The notes beneath the pieces are model-generated. The model was not told the origin of the DNA. It saw only the letters and a program-made list of their open reading frames with translations, and did no database searches. DNA of 56,777 nt from Planctomycetota bacterium. Its GTDB lineage: Bacteria > Planctomycetota > OFTM77. Both the position numbers and the translations under genes were made by a program. Below, piece by piece: positions 8,953 through 17,346 of this stretch. The DNA lies in NCBI GenBank assembly GCA_029260795.1, contig JAJDCO010000051.1:1-56777 (forward strand), written 5' to 3'. Position 1 is the first letter of the stretch, and each line of letters opens with the position of its first letter.

Positions 8953-10797
8953 TCAGGGCGTTTCGGCTCGATACAAGGTGGCCAGCTCGAACTCTTGATC
9001 GAGACTGGCCAGGTAGATCGACAGGTTGCCAGTGACCCGGGCACTCTCGGCGAGGCTCCAGGCGACCAACGACGGGAAGACGATCCGCAGATCGCCCGTG
9101 TCTGGATCGACCTCGAGCTGCTCGGCGCGCAGCGGAAGCGATTTTCCTTCGTGGACGACGTACAAGATCGCCTGAAGCTCGATGGCGTCCAGAAGCCCGG
9201 TTCCCCGCACGACCGCCACCGAGCTCTCGTTCTCCTCGACCAGGAAGACCGTCTGCAGGGGAAACAGCGGCGGCTCGATCAACGGAAGACTGCCGGACAT
9301 GGGCGGCAGATCGATCTCGGTCGCGGCGTACTGGCTTCCGACCGTCAACAACGCGAGGTCGACCCACAGCGACTTCCCATAGGCGACGGCCCCGTCGTTC
9401 GCTCCGACCGCCTTTTGGAGCGAGGCGAAGAAGCGGCGTTGATCATTGGATTGGACGTGCCCGATCAGCTCCCAGAGTGCATTGTCGCTGAGTCGTGTCA
9501 GTGAGTACTTCTCGATCACGCTGCGCACATCTTCCGCGATCTCGAGCGCCGTGCGGTCCGGAAGGGCTTCTCCGGTGTCGACGTCGACCATCGTGGTCCG
9601 CGTCACGATTTGGAGCGGCGTCCCGATCAGCTGACTGGGAACCATGAGCAAGACGGAGATGGTGTGAGTGCGTGGGACCATCGAGAAGTTCGAGGACGCC
9701 TGCTGCATGGCGCCTAATCGCACCCGAATGGTGTTGTCGGACACGCGTCCCACTGTCAGCAGGCTGTTGAGGTCCTTGCCGAATACGCTCTCGAACTCGC
9801 TCTGGAAGGACTCCATGCCGACCGAGCCGCCTACTTGGCCCGACATGATGTAGAGCGATCCGGCCAGCTGGCGAATCGTCTCGGCGGTGCGCGAGGCGAG
9901 CGTCGCCTCGAGATTGTCGGTCACGAGCAACGGGATCACCTGCGGCGTGAACCGATCGGCGGCGCCTCCTCGCAGCATCGTTTGCATGCCGGTGCCCGAA
10001 CGCTCCGCCAGCTCCGTCTCCGAAGTCAGCGGAATGTCGGAGAAGAACGACATCGTGCAGTAAGCGTCGTAGGGCTCGTTCCGCATGCGCGGCATGAGCG
10101 CCACCTGCATTCGCACGGCATACGGTGTGAATCCCTGTCGAATGGCCGCGTCCTTGACATACCGATTCAGGAGCTGGACCTCCTGAAAGAGCGCGGTCGC
10201 CGCCGAGTAGCGCATGAACGGGTCGATGTCGGCCGTCGGCTCGACCTGCCTCTGGGGAACTTGACGAACGACCTGCGTCACCGGCACCCCGTCGCCGGGC
10301 TGCACCTGCGGCGAGTACGGATCGGGCGTCGTCCGCTCGCGGGTCACCGAGTCCTGCTTCACGACTCCTGTGGTGTCCTGCGTCGATTGCACGTTGCCCT
10401 GATCATCGACCGTCTCCTCGCCGGTCGTCGAATCGTCCGACGTGGACGTGCCCGTGCTCTCGGTCAGCGTCTCGCGGACCGTCGGCTTGGTCTTCACCAG
10501 GCTCCCGCTCGCCCGCACCGCGTCGATGAGGGAGCTCTCCAGGGTGCGCGTCGAAGGCACGACCATCTCGAGCGCCTGCGCCTCGGTCAGATCGAAGTTC
10601 GGCTGCAGCGCGACGACATACTCCTCCCAAGAAGCTACCGAGAGCACGGCGACGTGTACGGATCCCGCCTCGTGCTGCCGATCGACGCGGCTGGCCTCGA
10701 ACAGGCCGCTGCCAGGCGACCCGCAAGACGTGAGGGCTCCGAATAGCGCCAGCGAGGCGAGGCGCCTCGAGAGCGACACGGTGTGTCGTGGATTCAT
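8953..10797 (-). CDS. Large lipoprotein of unknown function, partner of the caspase-like protein
   Basis: A 614-residue protein whose N-terminus is a signal peptide with lipobox LTSC. Residues about 100-190 are Ser/Thr/Asp/Gln-rich and look disordered (ESTGTSTSDDSTTGEE...), a likely linker. The rest is a mixed globular domain with no motif I recognise; the C-terminal 130 residues contain beta-rich segments (LVEENESSVAVVRGTGLLDAI). It ends 41 bases before the caspase-like gene, so it is the first gene of a two-gene unit. Its surface location and pairing suggest a cofactor, inhibitor or substrate of that protease, but that is context only. Confidence 0.75.
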   Translation of the reverse strand: MNPRHTVSLSRRLASLALFGALTSCGSPGSGLFEASRVDRQHEAGSVHVAVLSVASWEEYVVALQPNFDLTEAQALEMVVPSTRTLESSLIDAVRASGSLVKTKPTVRETLTESTGTSTSDDSTTGEETVDDQGNVQSTQDTTGVVKQDSVTRERTTPDPYSPQVQPGDGVPVTQVVRQVPQRQVEPTADIDPFMRYSAATALFQEVQLLNRYVKDAAIRQGFTPYAVRMQVALMPRMRNEPYDAYCTMSFFSDIPLTSETELAERSGTGMQTMLRGGAADRFTPQVIPLLVTDNLEATLASRTAETIRQLAGSLYIMSGQVGGSVGMESFQSEFESVFGKDLNSLLTVGRVSDNTIRVRLGAMQQASSNFSMVPRTHTISVLLMVPSQLIGTPLQIVTRTTMVDVDTGEALPDRTALEIAEDVRSVIEKYSLTRLSDNALWELIGHVQSNDQRRFFASLQKAVGANDGAVAYGKSLWVDLALLTVGSQYAATEIDLPPMSGSLPLIEPPLFPLQTVFLVEENESSVAVVRGTGLLDAIELQAILYVVHEGKSLPLRAEQLEVDPDTGDLRIVFPSLVAWSLAESARVTGNLSIYLASLDQEFELATLYRAETP

Positions 10798-11013
10798 GAG
10801 TGCGATTCTCTTGGGTGGGTTTCGCCAGTTGACCCCAGACTAAGGCCGTGGGCGTCCAGGGTCCAGCGCGCTTGTCCACGAGGCCAACGTCGATGGGGGA
10901 GGCTCCGCCTCGCACCAGCCGACGCTCCAAGAAAAGGCACGGAATCGGTTGCTGGAATGTGTCGTTATTCCTTCGCTCGGGCGGAGGCCGCCCCCACCGC
11001 GAGCGACCTCGGC

Positions 11014-13497
11014 TCAGTCGAAGTCGACGCGCGTGATCGTTCCCGGCCCGATGGTGACAGTGCGGCGCCGACCCGGCTGATCGGCTCGCTGCAATAGAAG
11101 GTGCCCCTCTCCGACCGGGACTTGGGGCAACGAGAATCGGCCATCGTCCCCGACCAACACCAAGACCTCGACGCGGCGCCCGTCCGAGTCTTGACCGTAG
11201 TAGTGCAATCGATCGCCACCGGCCCCCTCGGTCGACGCGACACTTCCCTCGATCCCACCGGTTGCCATGTCGAGAGACCAGGTCGTGGGCGTGTCTCCTA
11301 GCTCGATCCGCTCGGACAGCTGAATCACTGGTCCGCCTTGCGTGCGTCCCGAAAAGCTCAGGCGGTAGGTGCCCACCTCTGCAGTCTCGAGCTCGAAGCG
11401 CCCATCGGGTCGGATCGCACACTGATCACTCTTCGTCCCGAGGGCGTCCTCTAGCAGCTCAACGCGCCACCCGATCGGCGGGCGACCGTCCACCAGCAGC
11501 GCACCGGCGAGGCGAATCGCCGTCATGGCACGCAGGTCGAGCACGAAGGTCGTCACCGAGCCTTCTCGGACCTGACAGTTCGCCGGCAAGGACTCGGACT
11601 CCTCGCCATCCGGAACCGAGCCCTGGGTCGTCGAGGTCGAGCGGGGGTTGAGCATCTGCTTCCGTCGCGAGACGTGCCAGGGCCCCGGCGTCAAGTGCTC
11701 GAAGACCACCTCGCCATCGGGACCGGGTGGACGCGTGACAGGAAAGCCGTCTCCTCGCGACAAGCCCACGACCACACCCTCCGAGGTCGCGAGCTCGACC
11801 GGCTCGACTCGCACGCGCAAGGTGCCGCCCTCCGTCAGCTCGAGCTCGAGACCCTCCGCACCGACCGCGGCGTCGAACTCGAAGGGACCGACCTCGACGG
11901 GCGCGAATCCGTCGGCGCGAGCCCTCACCGTGAGTCGCCCGGATGCGCGCACTCCCAGCTCGAAGGCTCCCTGGTCATCGGTCGTATCCTGCGCCTTCGA
12001 CCAGGGCTCCGAGCGGGCGGGAAAGCCGTTCACGGTCATCGCCTGGTCGTCCGCGATCACCTCGAAGGCTTCGACTCGCGCGCCCGGATGCGGCTTGCCA
12101 TGGGAGGTGACGATGCCACGCAGGCCAGGGACACGGGTGAGCGAGAACACGAGGCGGCTCGGCGGCGCCTCCGCCGGAAACGGGCCCTGCTCCGCGATAT
12201 CGAATCCCTCGGCCGTGATCCGGACGCGAAACGCTTCCGGCGGCGCCGCCACGATCGCCTGGCCCGGCGTGTCCTCTCCCGCTCGGAGGTTCCTCGCACT
12301 GAACGAGTGGTCACCCTCGGCGGCAATCACATGAACCTGAAACTCTTCGACCGGCTCCCGCTGCGAGTCCTGAACCAGCACCTCCACGCGGAGGATCTCC
12401 CGCAGCCACAGCTCGATGCCCTGATCACCCGGTACCGACTCGACCACCGTCGAGTCACCGAGCTCGCCGGCGGGATCGGTGCCGTGCAGTCGGTAGCGGC
12501 CTCGCCAGGGCGTCAGGCGGCGAAAGCGCCCGGCGGCGTCGGTTCCGAAGGAGCCGCTGCCGGATCGCCCTCCGGCTCGGTAGCGGTAGGAGACCTGGGC
12601 CTCGGGATGCGGCGAGCCGTCTGGGCGATAGACGATGCCCTCGATCCGGTCTTCGTCGGCGAGCGGCTCGACGATCAAGGTGATGCCATTGCGGTGCGAG
12701 TCGGCGCGCACCTCGACCGGCTCCGAAAAGGTCCAGCGATGATCTTCGTCGCCCTGTGTCCAAAGGCGTACCCAGCCCGGCGGAACACCGTCGATCTGAA
12801 ACCGGCCGCGAAGGTCGGTCTCACCGAGCTGTCGAGCATTCTCACGGTCGCTCGGACCCGAGAGCCTCGCCTCCCGCTCGTCCTCTTCTCCGGAGTCCGC
12901 CGAGAGCACGAGCACCTCGACACCCGGAAGCCGGCGTCCGGCCGAGGTCTCGACCCAGCCCGTCAGCGTGCCGCCTCGCTCGATGACCAGGTCGCCCAAA
13001 TCGACGATCTCGCCGGGCGAGAGCTCTACCGAAAACTGACGACGGGCGTAGCCGCGCCCTTCCAAGACGAAGGGCGGCGAGTCCGGGAGAGTGCGCCGCC
13101 CCTCCGGCTGCCGCCACTCGATCCGACCGGCGGCATCGCTCTCGACCCTGCCGCTGGCGTCCCCGCGTCGACCGAAACGGAGTCCCGGCAGACCGATCCC
13201 GTTCTGATCCACGCAGCGCGCGTCGATCCCCGTCGGCGACGTCGATACGCGCGGGCTTCGATCCTCGACGCTGCTCGATTCGGGAGTCGAGCTCGAGACC
13301 GGTGGCTCGGAGGTCGTTGGCTCCGTCGGCTCGGCATCCTCTTCGAGGCCCGGCAACACGACCGGTGTGGCGGCCTCCTGCTCGGGCAACGCGGTCGCCG
13401 AGGTATCGTCGCTCCGAGAGAGGCCGTCGGAGTCCAGAAGCCAGAATGCCGCTCCCCCGAGGACTGCCACGACGACCAGCACTACGATCCACCGCAC
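11014..13497 (-). CDS. Membrane-anchored protein with carboxypeptidase regulatory-like repeats
   Basis: About 827 residues. The GTG at 13497 is preferred since GGGAG lies seven bases upstream; the ATG at 13548 adds 17 residues but has its GGAG touching the start codon. A transmembrane helix (IVVLVVVAVLGGAAFWLL) comes first, then a Ser/Thr/Glu/Pro-rich linker, then at least four beta-sandwich repeats of the carboxypeptidase regulatory type, each with the pattern G-x-V-x-x-x-G-x-P-x-x-G-A/V-x-V and T-D-x-x-G-x-F (for example GWVETSAGRRLPGVEV, GIVYRPDGSPHPEAQV, GIVTSHGKPHPGARV). No enzymatic domain is visible. Such repeats usually bind or present other domains at the cell surface. It follows 216 bases downstream of the lipoprotein gene start, same strand. 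Confidence 0.75.
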   Translation of the reverse strand: MRWIVVLVVVAVLGGAAFWLLDSDGLSRSDDTSATALPEQEAATPVVLPGLEEDAEPTEPTTSEPPVSSSTPESSSVEDRSPRVSTSPTGIDARCVDQNGIGLPGLRFGRRGDASGRVESDAAGRIEWRQPEGRRTLPDSPPFVLEGRGYARRQFSVELSPGEIVDLGDLVIERGGTLTGWVETSAGRRLPGVEVLVLSADSGEEDEREARLSGPSDRENARQLGETDLRGRFQIDGVPPGWVRLWTQGDEDHRWTFSEPVEVRADSHRNGITLIVEPLADEDRIEGIVYRPDGSPHPEAQVSYRYRAGGRSGSGSFGTDAAGRFRRLTPWRGRYRLHGTDPAGELGDSTVVESVPGDQGIELWLREILRVEVLVQDSQREPVEEFQVHVIAAEGDHSFSARNLRAGEDTPGQAIVAAPPEAFRVRITAEGFDIAEQGPFPAEAPPSRLVFSLTRVPGLRGIVTSHGKPHPGARVEAFEVIADDQAMTVNGFPARSEPWSKAQDTTDDQGAFELGVRASGRLTVRARADGFAPVEVGPFEFDAAVGAEGLELELTEGGTLRVRVEPVELATSEGVVVGLSRGDGFPVTRPPGPDGEVVFEHLTPGPWHVSRRKQMLNPRSTSTTQGSVPDGEESESLPANCQVREGSVTTFVLDLRAMTAIRLAGALLVDGRPPIGWRVELLEDALGTKSDQCAIRPDGRFELETAEVGTYRLSFSGRTQGGPVIQLSERIELGDTPTTWSLDMATGGIEGSVASTEGAGGDRLHYYGQDSDGRRVEVLVLVGDDGRFSLPQVPVGEGHLLLQRADQPGRRRTVTIGPGTITRVDFD

Positions 13498-13768
13498 GCT
13501 TCCACTCCCAGAAACGGATCGGCAACACCCGTCCCCCGGGCGGGCCATCTCCAGCGACCCCGAGAAGGGTACATCCTTTCCGACGTCCGTTCACGCCCTG
13601 CTGACGTCCTTCCTGACGACGTCGTCTCTCGATTCGTTTGGCTCCGTTTCGGGAAGCGCATCACGAGACGGAGGCGGCGCGCTCGCCGACTGACAGGAAT
13701 GACCTCGCTTCAGGTAGAATCCGACGCGATCCGAAGCTGTCCCGAATCACCTCGAGCGAGCCGACGAC

Positions 13769-15358
13769 TTGGCGACGACAGCCCCTTCCCCCGACTCGAC
13801 CCCGAGCCCGAGCACCGGCGTCCGCTCAATCGTGACAACGCTGTCGCTTCTCGTGACGGCGAGCGTCACGGTGTTCGCGCTGGTGGTCTTCTTGCGTCGT
13901 CCACCTTCGGTGATCCACTTTCGAACGGCATCCAGCACGTTCATCTTGAGCTGGCTCACGCTGTCGTCGGCCCTCCACGCGCTCGCCGTCCGACGCCAGC
14001 TCGGCCCCACCGAGCGGCGAGTCGGCTTCCGCCTCGCCCTCCGATTCGGGTTGGCCGGACTGCTCGGAGGCACGGTCACCTACCTGACCTTCTTTCAGCC
14101 CTTCAAGGCACTCTTCTTCTTGTTCTTCTGGGGATGCTGGCTCGGGCTCTATCCTCTGCTGATCCTGCTCGGTCCTCGGTTGGCCCGATCGATGCCGGCT
14201 CGAATGCTTCGAGGTCTCGACCTGCTTCTGTTCAATGTCACGTTGCTCCTGGTCGGTGGCGAGCTCGTGTTGTCCGTCACGGCGCGCCTGTGGCCGATTC
14301 CGCTCTTTGCGAGCGCGAGCAATGCGGCGCTGGACGTCATCGCACAGCACCGCCTCGCGCCCGGTCAGATGTTCCTCGGGTTTCCTTGCGACGAGCTCGG
14401 CAACTACGACCGGAGCGCGGAGGAGAGCACTGCAGCGACTCGGATCACCGCCATCGGGGACTCGTTCAGCGTCGGTATCGTGCCCCACTACTTCCACTAC
14501 ACGACATCCGCGGAGCGCGCGCTCGACGACGTCGAGATCTACAATATCGGCGTCAACGCCATCGGCCCGGCCGAGTACCTGCACCTCTTGCGACACGAAG
14601 CGTTGCCGCTCCGACCAAAGGCCGTCTTGCTGGCACTGTTCGTCGGCAACGATGCCCACGAGTCCACGCGCTTTCGACCCAAGCACGCTTGGCTCCGCCG
14701 CTGGTTCGATCGCAACAACATCCTTCTCTGGCTGCTGCCGAAGCGCCTGATGCAGATCACGAACGAGCGGGAGAGGCGAACCGGCTCAGCGGTCGGGCGG
14801 ATTCAAGGCGAGGAGCGCGAGGGCGCCATCGTGCAGACACCCGAAGCGCTCATTCATCACCTGCCCTGGCTCGCCGATCCGAGCCTCGAAAAGCCGACCT
14901 TCTCGGACGAGACGTATCTCGAGATCGAGACCGTGCGCGCTCGCGGCATCTGCGATCCCGCTGCCAATGAGCTACTCGACTCGCTGCTGATGGCCCTCGA
15001 GGAGATCCGGCGAGTCGCCGGGTCGACGCCGCTGTTCGTGCTGCTAATCCCCGATGAGCTCCAGGTCGAAGACCGCCTCTGGAATCGAATCGTCGACGGG
15101 CCGCTCCGAGGGCACTCCCTCGTTCGCGATCACGCACAGCGACGATTACTCGACTGGCTCCGTGAGCGGGAGATTCCCGCGCTCGACCTACTGCCCCTGT
15201 TCCGTGCCGCACTCGCAGGAGCCGACGGCGAACGACATCTGTACCACCTGCGCGACTCGCACCTCAACGCCCGCGGCAACGCCCTCGCCGGCTCCGCCGT
15301 CGCGGACTTCCTCCGCCGTGAGCTCGAGGCGCTCAACTCGACGAGCGACGGACGGTAG
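13769..15358 (+). CDS. Membrane protein with SGNH/GDSL hydrolase domain
   Basis: A 529-residue protein (from TTG 13769; the start is uncertain and a GTG inside the first 25 codons is possible). Residues about 18-175 contain about four to five hydrophobic helices. An SGNH domain follows: block I AIGDSFSVG with Ser232, a GND block (LFVGNDAHES), and the catalytic Asp-x-His as RDSHLNARGN near residue 490. SGNH domains behind membrane helices often act on sugar O-acyl groups or lipids; the substrate here is unknown. The gene diverges from the repeat protein at 13497 and converges on the amidohydrolase, with palindromic repeats in between. Confidence 0.8.
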   Translation: MATTAPSPDSTPSPSTGVRSIVTTLSLLVTASVTVFALVVFLRRPPSVIHFRTASSTFILSWLTLSSALHALAVRRQLGPTERRVGFRLALRFGLAGLLGGTVTYLTFFQPFKALFFLFFWGCWLGLYPLLILLGPRLARSMPARMLRGLDLLLFNVTLLLVGGELVLSVTARLWPIPLFASASNAALDVIAQHRLAPGQMFLGFPCDELGNYDRSAEESTAATRITAIGDSFSVGIVPHYFHYTTSAERALDDVEIYNIGVNAIGPAEYLHLLRHEALPLRPKAVLLALFVGNDAHESTRFRPKHAWLRRWFDRNNILLWLLPKRLMQITNERERRTGSAVGRIQGEEREGAIVQTPEALIHHLPWLADPSLEKPTFSDETYLEIETVRARGICDPAANELLDSLLMALEEIRRVAGSTPLFVLLIPDELQVEDRLWNRIVDGPLRGHSLVRDHAQRRLLDWLREREIPALDLLPLFRAALAGADGERHLYHLRDSHLNARGNALAGSAVADFLRRELEALNSTSDGR

Positions 15359-15384
15359 CGCCGCTCACGGCATTCCGCGCGGAC

Positions 15385-15407
15385 GGGCCGCCTGCGGTCC
15401 CAGGGAA
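15385..15407 (-). repeat. REP-like GC-rich repeat, copy 1
   Basis: On the minus strand this reads CCCTGGGACCGCAGGCGG, matching other copies at 15526-15542, 27329-27352 and 33884-33909. All lie between convergent genes. Confidence 0.45.
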
Positions 15408-15500
15408 GACGCCCCCGAGACTGGCCGGAGTGCGTCCGCGTAGCGCAGCCGACGACGTCTCTCGAGTTTACCTAGGTCGTCGCGGCGAAGCGGAGCTGAC

Positions 15501-15518
15501 GCCCAGGGCGCCCTGGGC
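15501..15518. repeat. Perfect 18-base palindrome
   Basis: GCCCAGGGCGCCCTGGGC is its own reverse complement. It lies between the convergent SGNH hydrolase and amidohydrolase genes and may form part of a bidirectional terminator, but no U-run follows. Confidence 0.5.
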
Positions 15519-15525
15519 GCGCCGC

Positions 15526-15542
15526 GCCCGCGGTCCCAGGGG
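15526..15542 (-). repeat. REP-like GC-rich repeat, copy 2
   Basis: Minus-strand sequence CCCTGGGACCGCGGGC, the same element as at 15385-15407, in the same convergent intergenic region. Confidence 0.45.
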
Positions 15543-15555
15543 AGACTCTTGCCGG

Positions 15556-17109
15556 CTACTCTCCCCCTTCTGTCGCACGCTCGCGCTTCTGCTCGGCGAC
15601 CATCTCACGCACGTCGGCGAGGAGCTGCTTCGTGTCGTAGACGATGCCGTCCTTGATGGTCCAAACGATGCCTTCGGTGCGGCCGACCTCGCCGGTAGCT
15701 TCGTCGAGCTTCAAGCAGCCGGTGGCGTAGAGCACCTTCAAGTTCTCGAGGGGATTCTCTTTCACGACGATCAGATCGGCGAGGAGGCCCTCGCGCACGA
15801 CGCCGAACTGGAGCGCCTCGCCCTTGGGCTCGTGCAGCGTGCGCGCCCCGTTGATCGTCGCCGCCTGGATGACCTCGAGCGGATGGAAGCCGGCCTCTTG
15901 GAGCAGCTCGAGCTCCTCGATGTATCCGAAGCCGAAGGTCTTGAAGATGAAGCCGGCATCGGCGCCGGTCGTGACTCGACCGCCCATCTTCTTGTAGTCG
16001 TTGATGAGCTGCATCCAGACGCGATAGAAGTTCCGCCAGGCGACCTCGTCCCAGGTCGTCCAGTAGAAGAAGAAGGAGCCGTGCGCGGCGTGGCTGGGCT
16101 GGAAGAACTCCATCAAGCTCGGCAGCGTGTACTCGTCGTGCCACTCGGCTGTGCGCGCACGCATGAGATCGCGGCCGGCGGCGTAGATCGTCATGGTCGG
16201 ATCGAAGATGGTGTCGAGGGCGAGCTGCTCCTTGAGGTAGGCCTTCCACTCCTTGCTGCCGGGCGGGTGGATCTTGTCCCAGAGCCGGGCCACTTGGCCG
16301 AAGCGATGCTGCTCGTTGTCATGGTTGTGATCGACGGGCCAGGGCTGCACGCCGTGATCGGCCAGCAGGGCTTCGAAATGGCCGTAGTAGTGGGTGACGG
16401 TGTCGAGACCGAGACGAGCGGCATCGAGGGCGTTCATCTGCGCGACGCCGCCTTGATCGAGGTGGGCGGTCGAGCCGAGGCCGTGATTCTTGGACTCGTC
16501 GAGGATCGCCTCCATGATCTCAGGCCGAAAGGCTCTCAGCTTGAGGCCGTCGATGCCGCGTCCGGGTGCGTTGCGCACCCACTCGCGCGCTTCTTCGGGT
16601 GAGTCGAGGGCGCTCGGGATCTGGAAGTTGAAGATGCGCGGCGCCACGATCTCATTGGCGGCGCTGCGACGCTTCTCTTCGACGACCCATTGATTGGGGC
16701 CAAGCGGGACGCCTCGCACGGTCGTCACTCCGTGGCCGAGCCAGAGCTTGTAAACATACTCGACGTTGGGCGCCTTCTGGGTTCCGCCGGCGTGCGCGTG
16801 CATGTCGATGAAGCCGGGCAGCACGTACATTCCGCGGGCGTCGACGACGTGGTCGGCCGTGGGAGATTCCGCACGGCTGCGGCGAATACCCGCGATGCGA
16901 TTGCCTTCGACGATGATGTCGACCGGACCGCGAGGCGGCGCACCGGAGCCGTCGATGAGCGTGACACCGCGGATGACCAGCTTCTCGAACGGACCCACCC
17001 CTTCATCGGGGCGGCGATCCGGAGCCGGTGTCTGAGCCGCGGCCAATCCGGCGACGGCAAGGGCCAGGAAGAGAGCACCCGTGATCCGACTCAGCGTGCA
17101 TCGTGACAT
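15556..17109 (-). CDS. Secreted amidohydrolase-family metallohydrolase
   Basis: A 517-residue amidohydrolase-superfamily protein. Start at 17109 is fixed by AAAGGG upstream and a signal peptide ending near LAAAQT (residue 25). The N-terminal beta sandwich leads to GFIDMHAHAGG, giving the metal-binding His104 and His106. Later His residues in TAHLDQ and VTHYYGH and the Asp of TTGADAGF are placed as expected for the binuclear site. The carboxylated Lys may lie in IDGLKLRAF. Imidazolonepropionase/dipeptidase-like members share this architecture, but I cannot name a substrate. It is divergent from the CocE-like hydrolase at 17347; both are exported hydrolases, so shared regulation from the 237-base region between them is possible. 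Confidence 0.85.
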   Translation of the reverse strand: MSRCTLSRITGALFLALAVAGLAAAQTPAPDRRPDEGVGPFEKLVIRGVTLIDGSGAPPRGPVDIIVEGNRIAGIRRSRAESPTADHVVDARGMYVLPGFIDMHAHAGGTQKAPNVEYVYKLWLGHGVTTVRGVPLGPNQWVVEEKRRSAANEIVAPRIFNFQIPSALDSPEEAREWVRNAPGRGIDGLKLRAFRPEIMEAILDESKNHGLGSTAHLDQGGVAQMNALDAARLGLDTVTHYYGHFEALLADHGVQPWPVDHNHDNEQHRFGQVARLWDKIHPPGSKEWKAYLKEQLALDTIFDPTMTIYAAGRDLMRARTAEWHDEYTLPSLMEFFQPSHAAHGSFFFYWTTWDEVAWRNFYRVWMQLINDYKKMGGRVTTGADAGFIFKTFGFGYIEELELLQEAGFHPLEVIQAATINGARTLHEPKGEALQFGVVREGLLADLIVVKENPLENLKVLYATGCLKLDEATGEVGRTEGIVWTIKDGIVYDTKQLLADVREMVAEQKRERATEGGE

Positions 17110-17346
17110 GTCATCCCTTTCGCGCGGGCGCCTGGCAGACTGGAGCCCACGCGGCCGAGGGGGGCTCCGAGAGCTGCAGTGTCTCGCGGGACCGACGCCG
17201 GGGCAAGCCTCGGCGATGCGACACCGAAAGACCCAGTGGACTCGGCCTGTAGATGCCGGCATCCTCAACCACTCGACGCGATCCGAACGCGTCGCTGACT
17301 GCGACCGCCCGAGCGGTCTTCGAACGCAAAGACAGGGAGAGCTCTG

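Noticed and set aside
11674..14970. A very long plus-strand open frame of about 1,100 codons over 11674-14970
   Set aside because: It lies opposite or out of frame to the repeat protein and SGNH hydrolase, has Arg/Ala/Asp-rich low-information sequence and no signal, domain or ribosome site. It is an effect of GC-rich codons.
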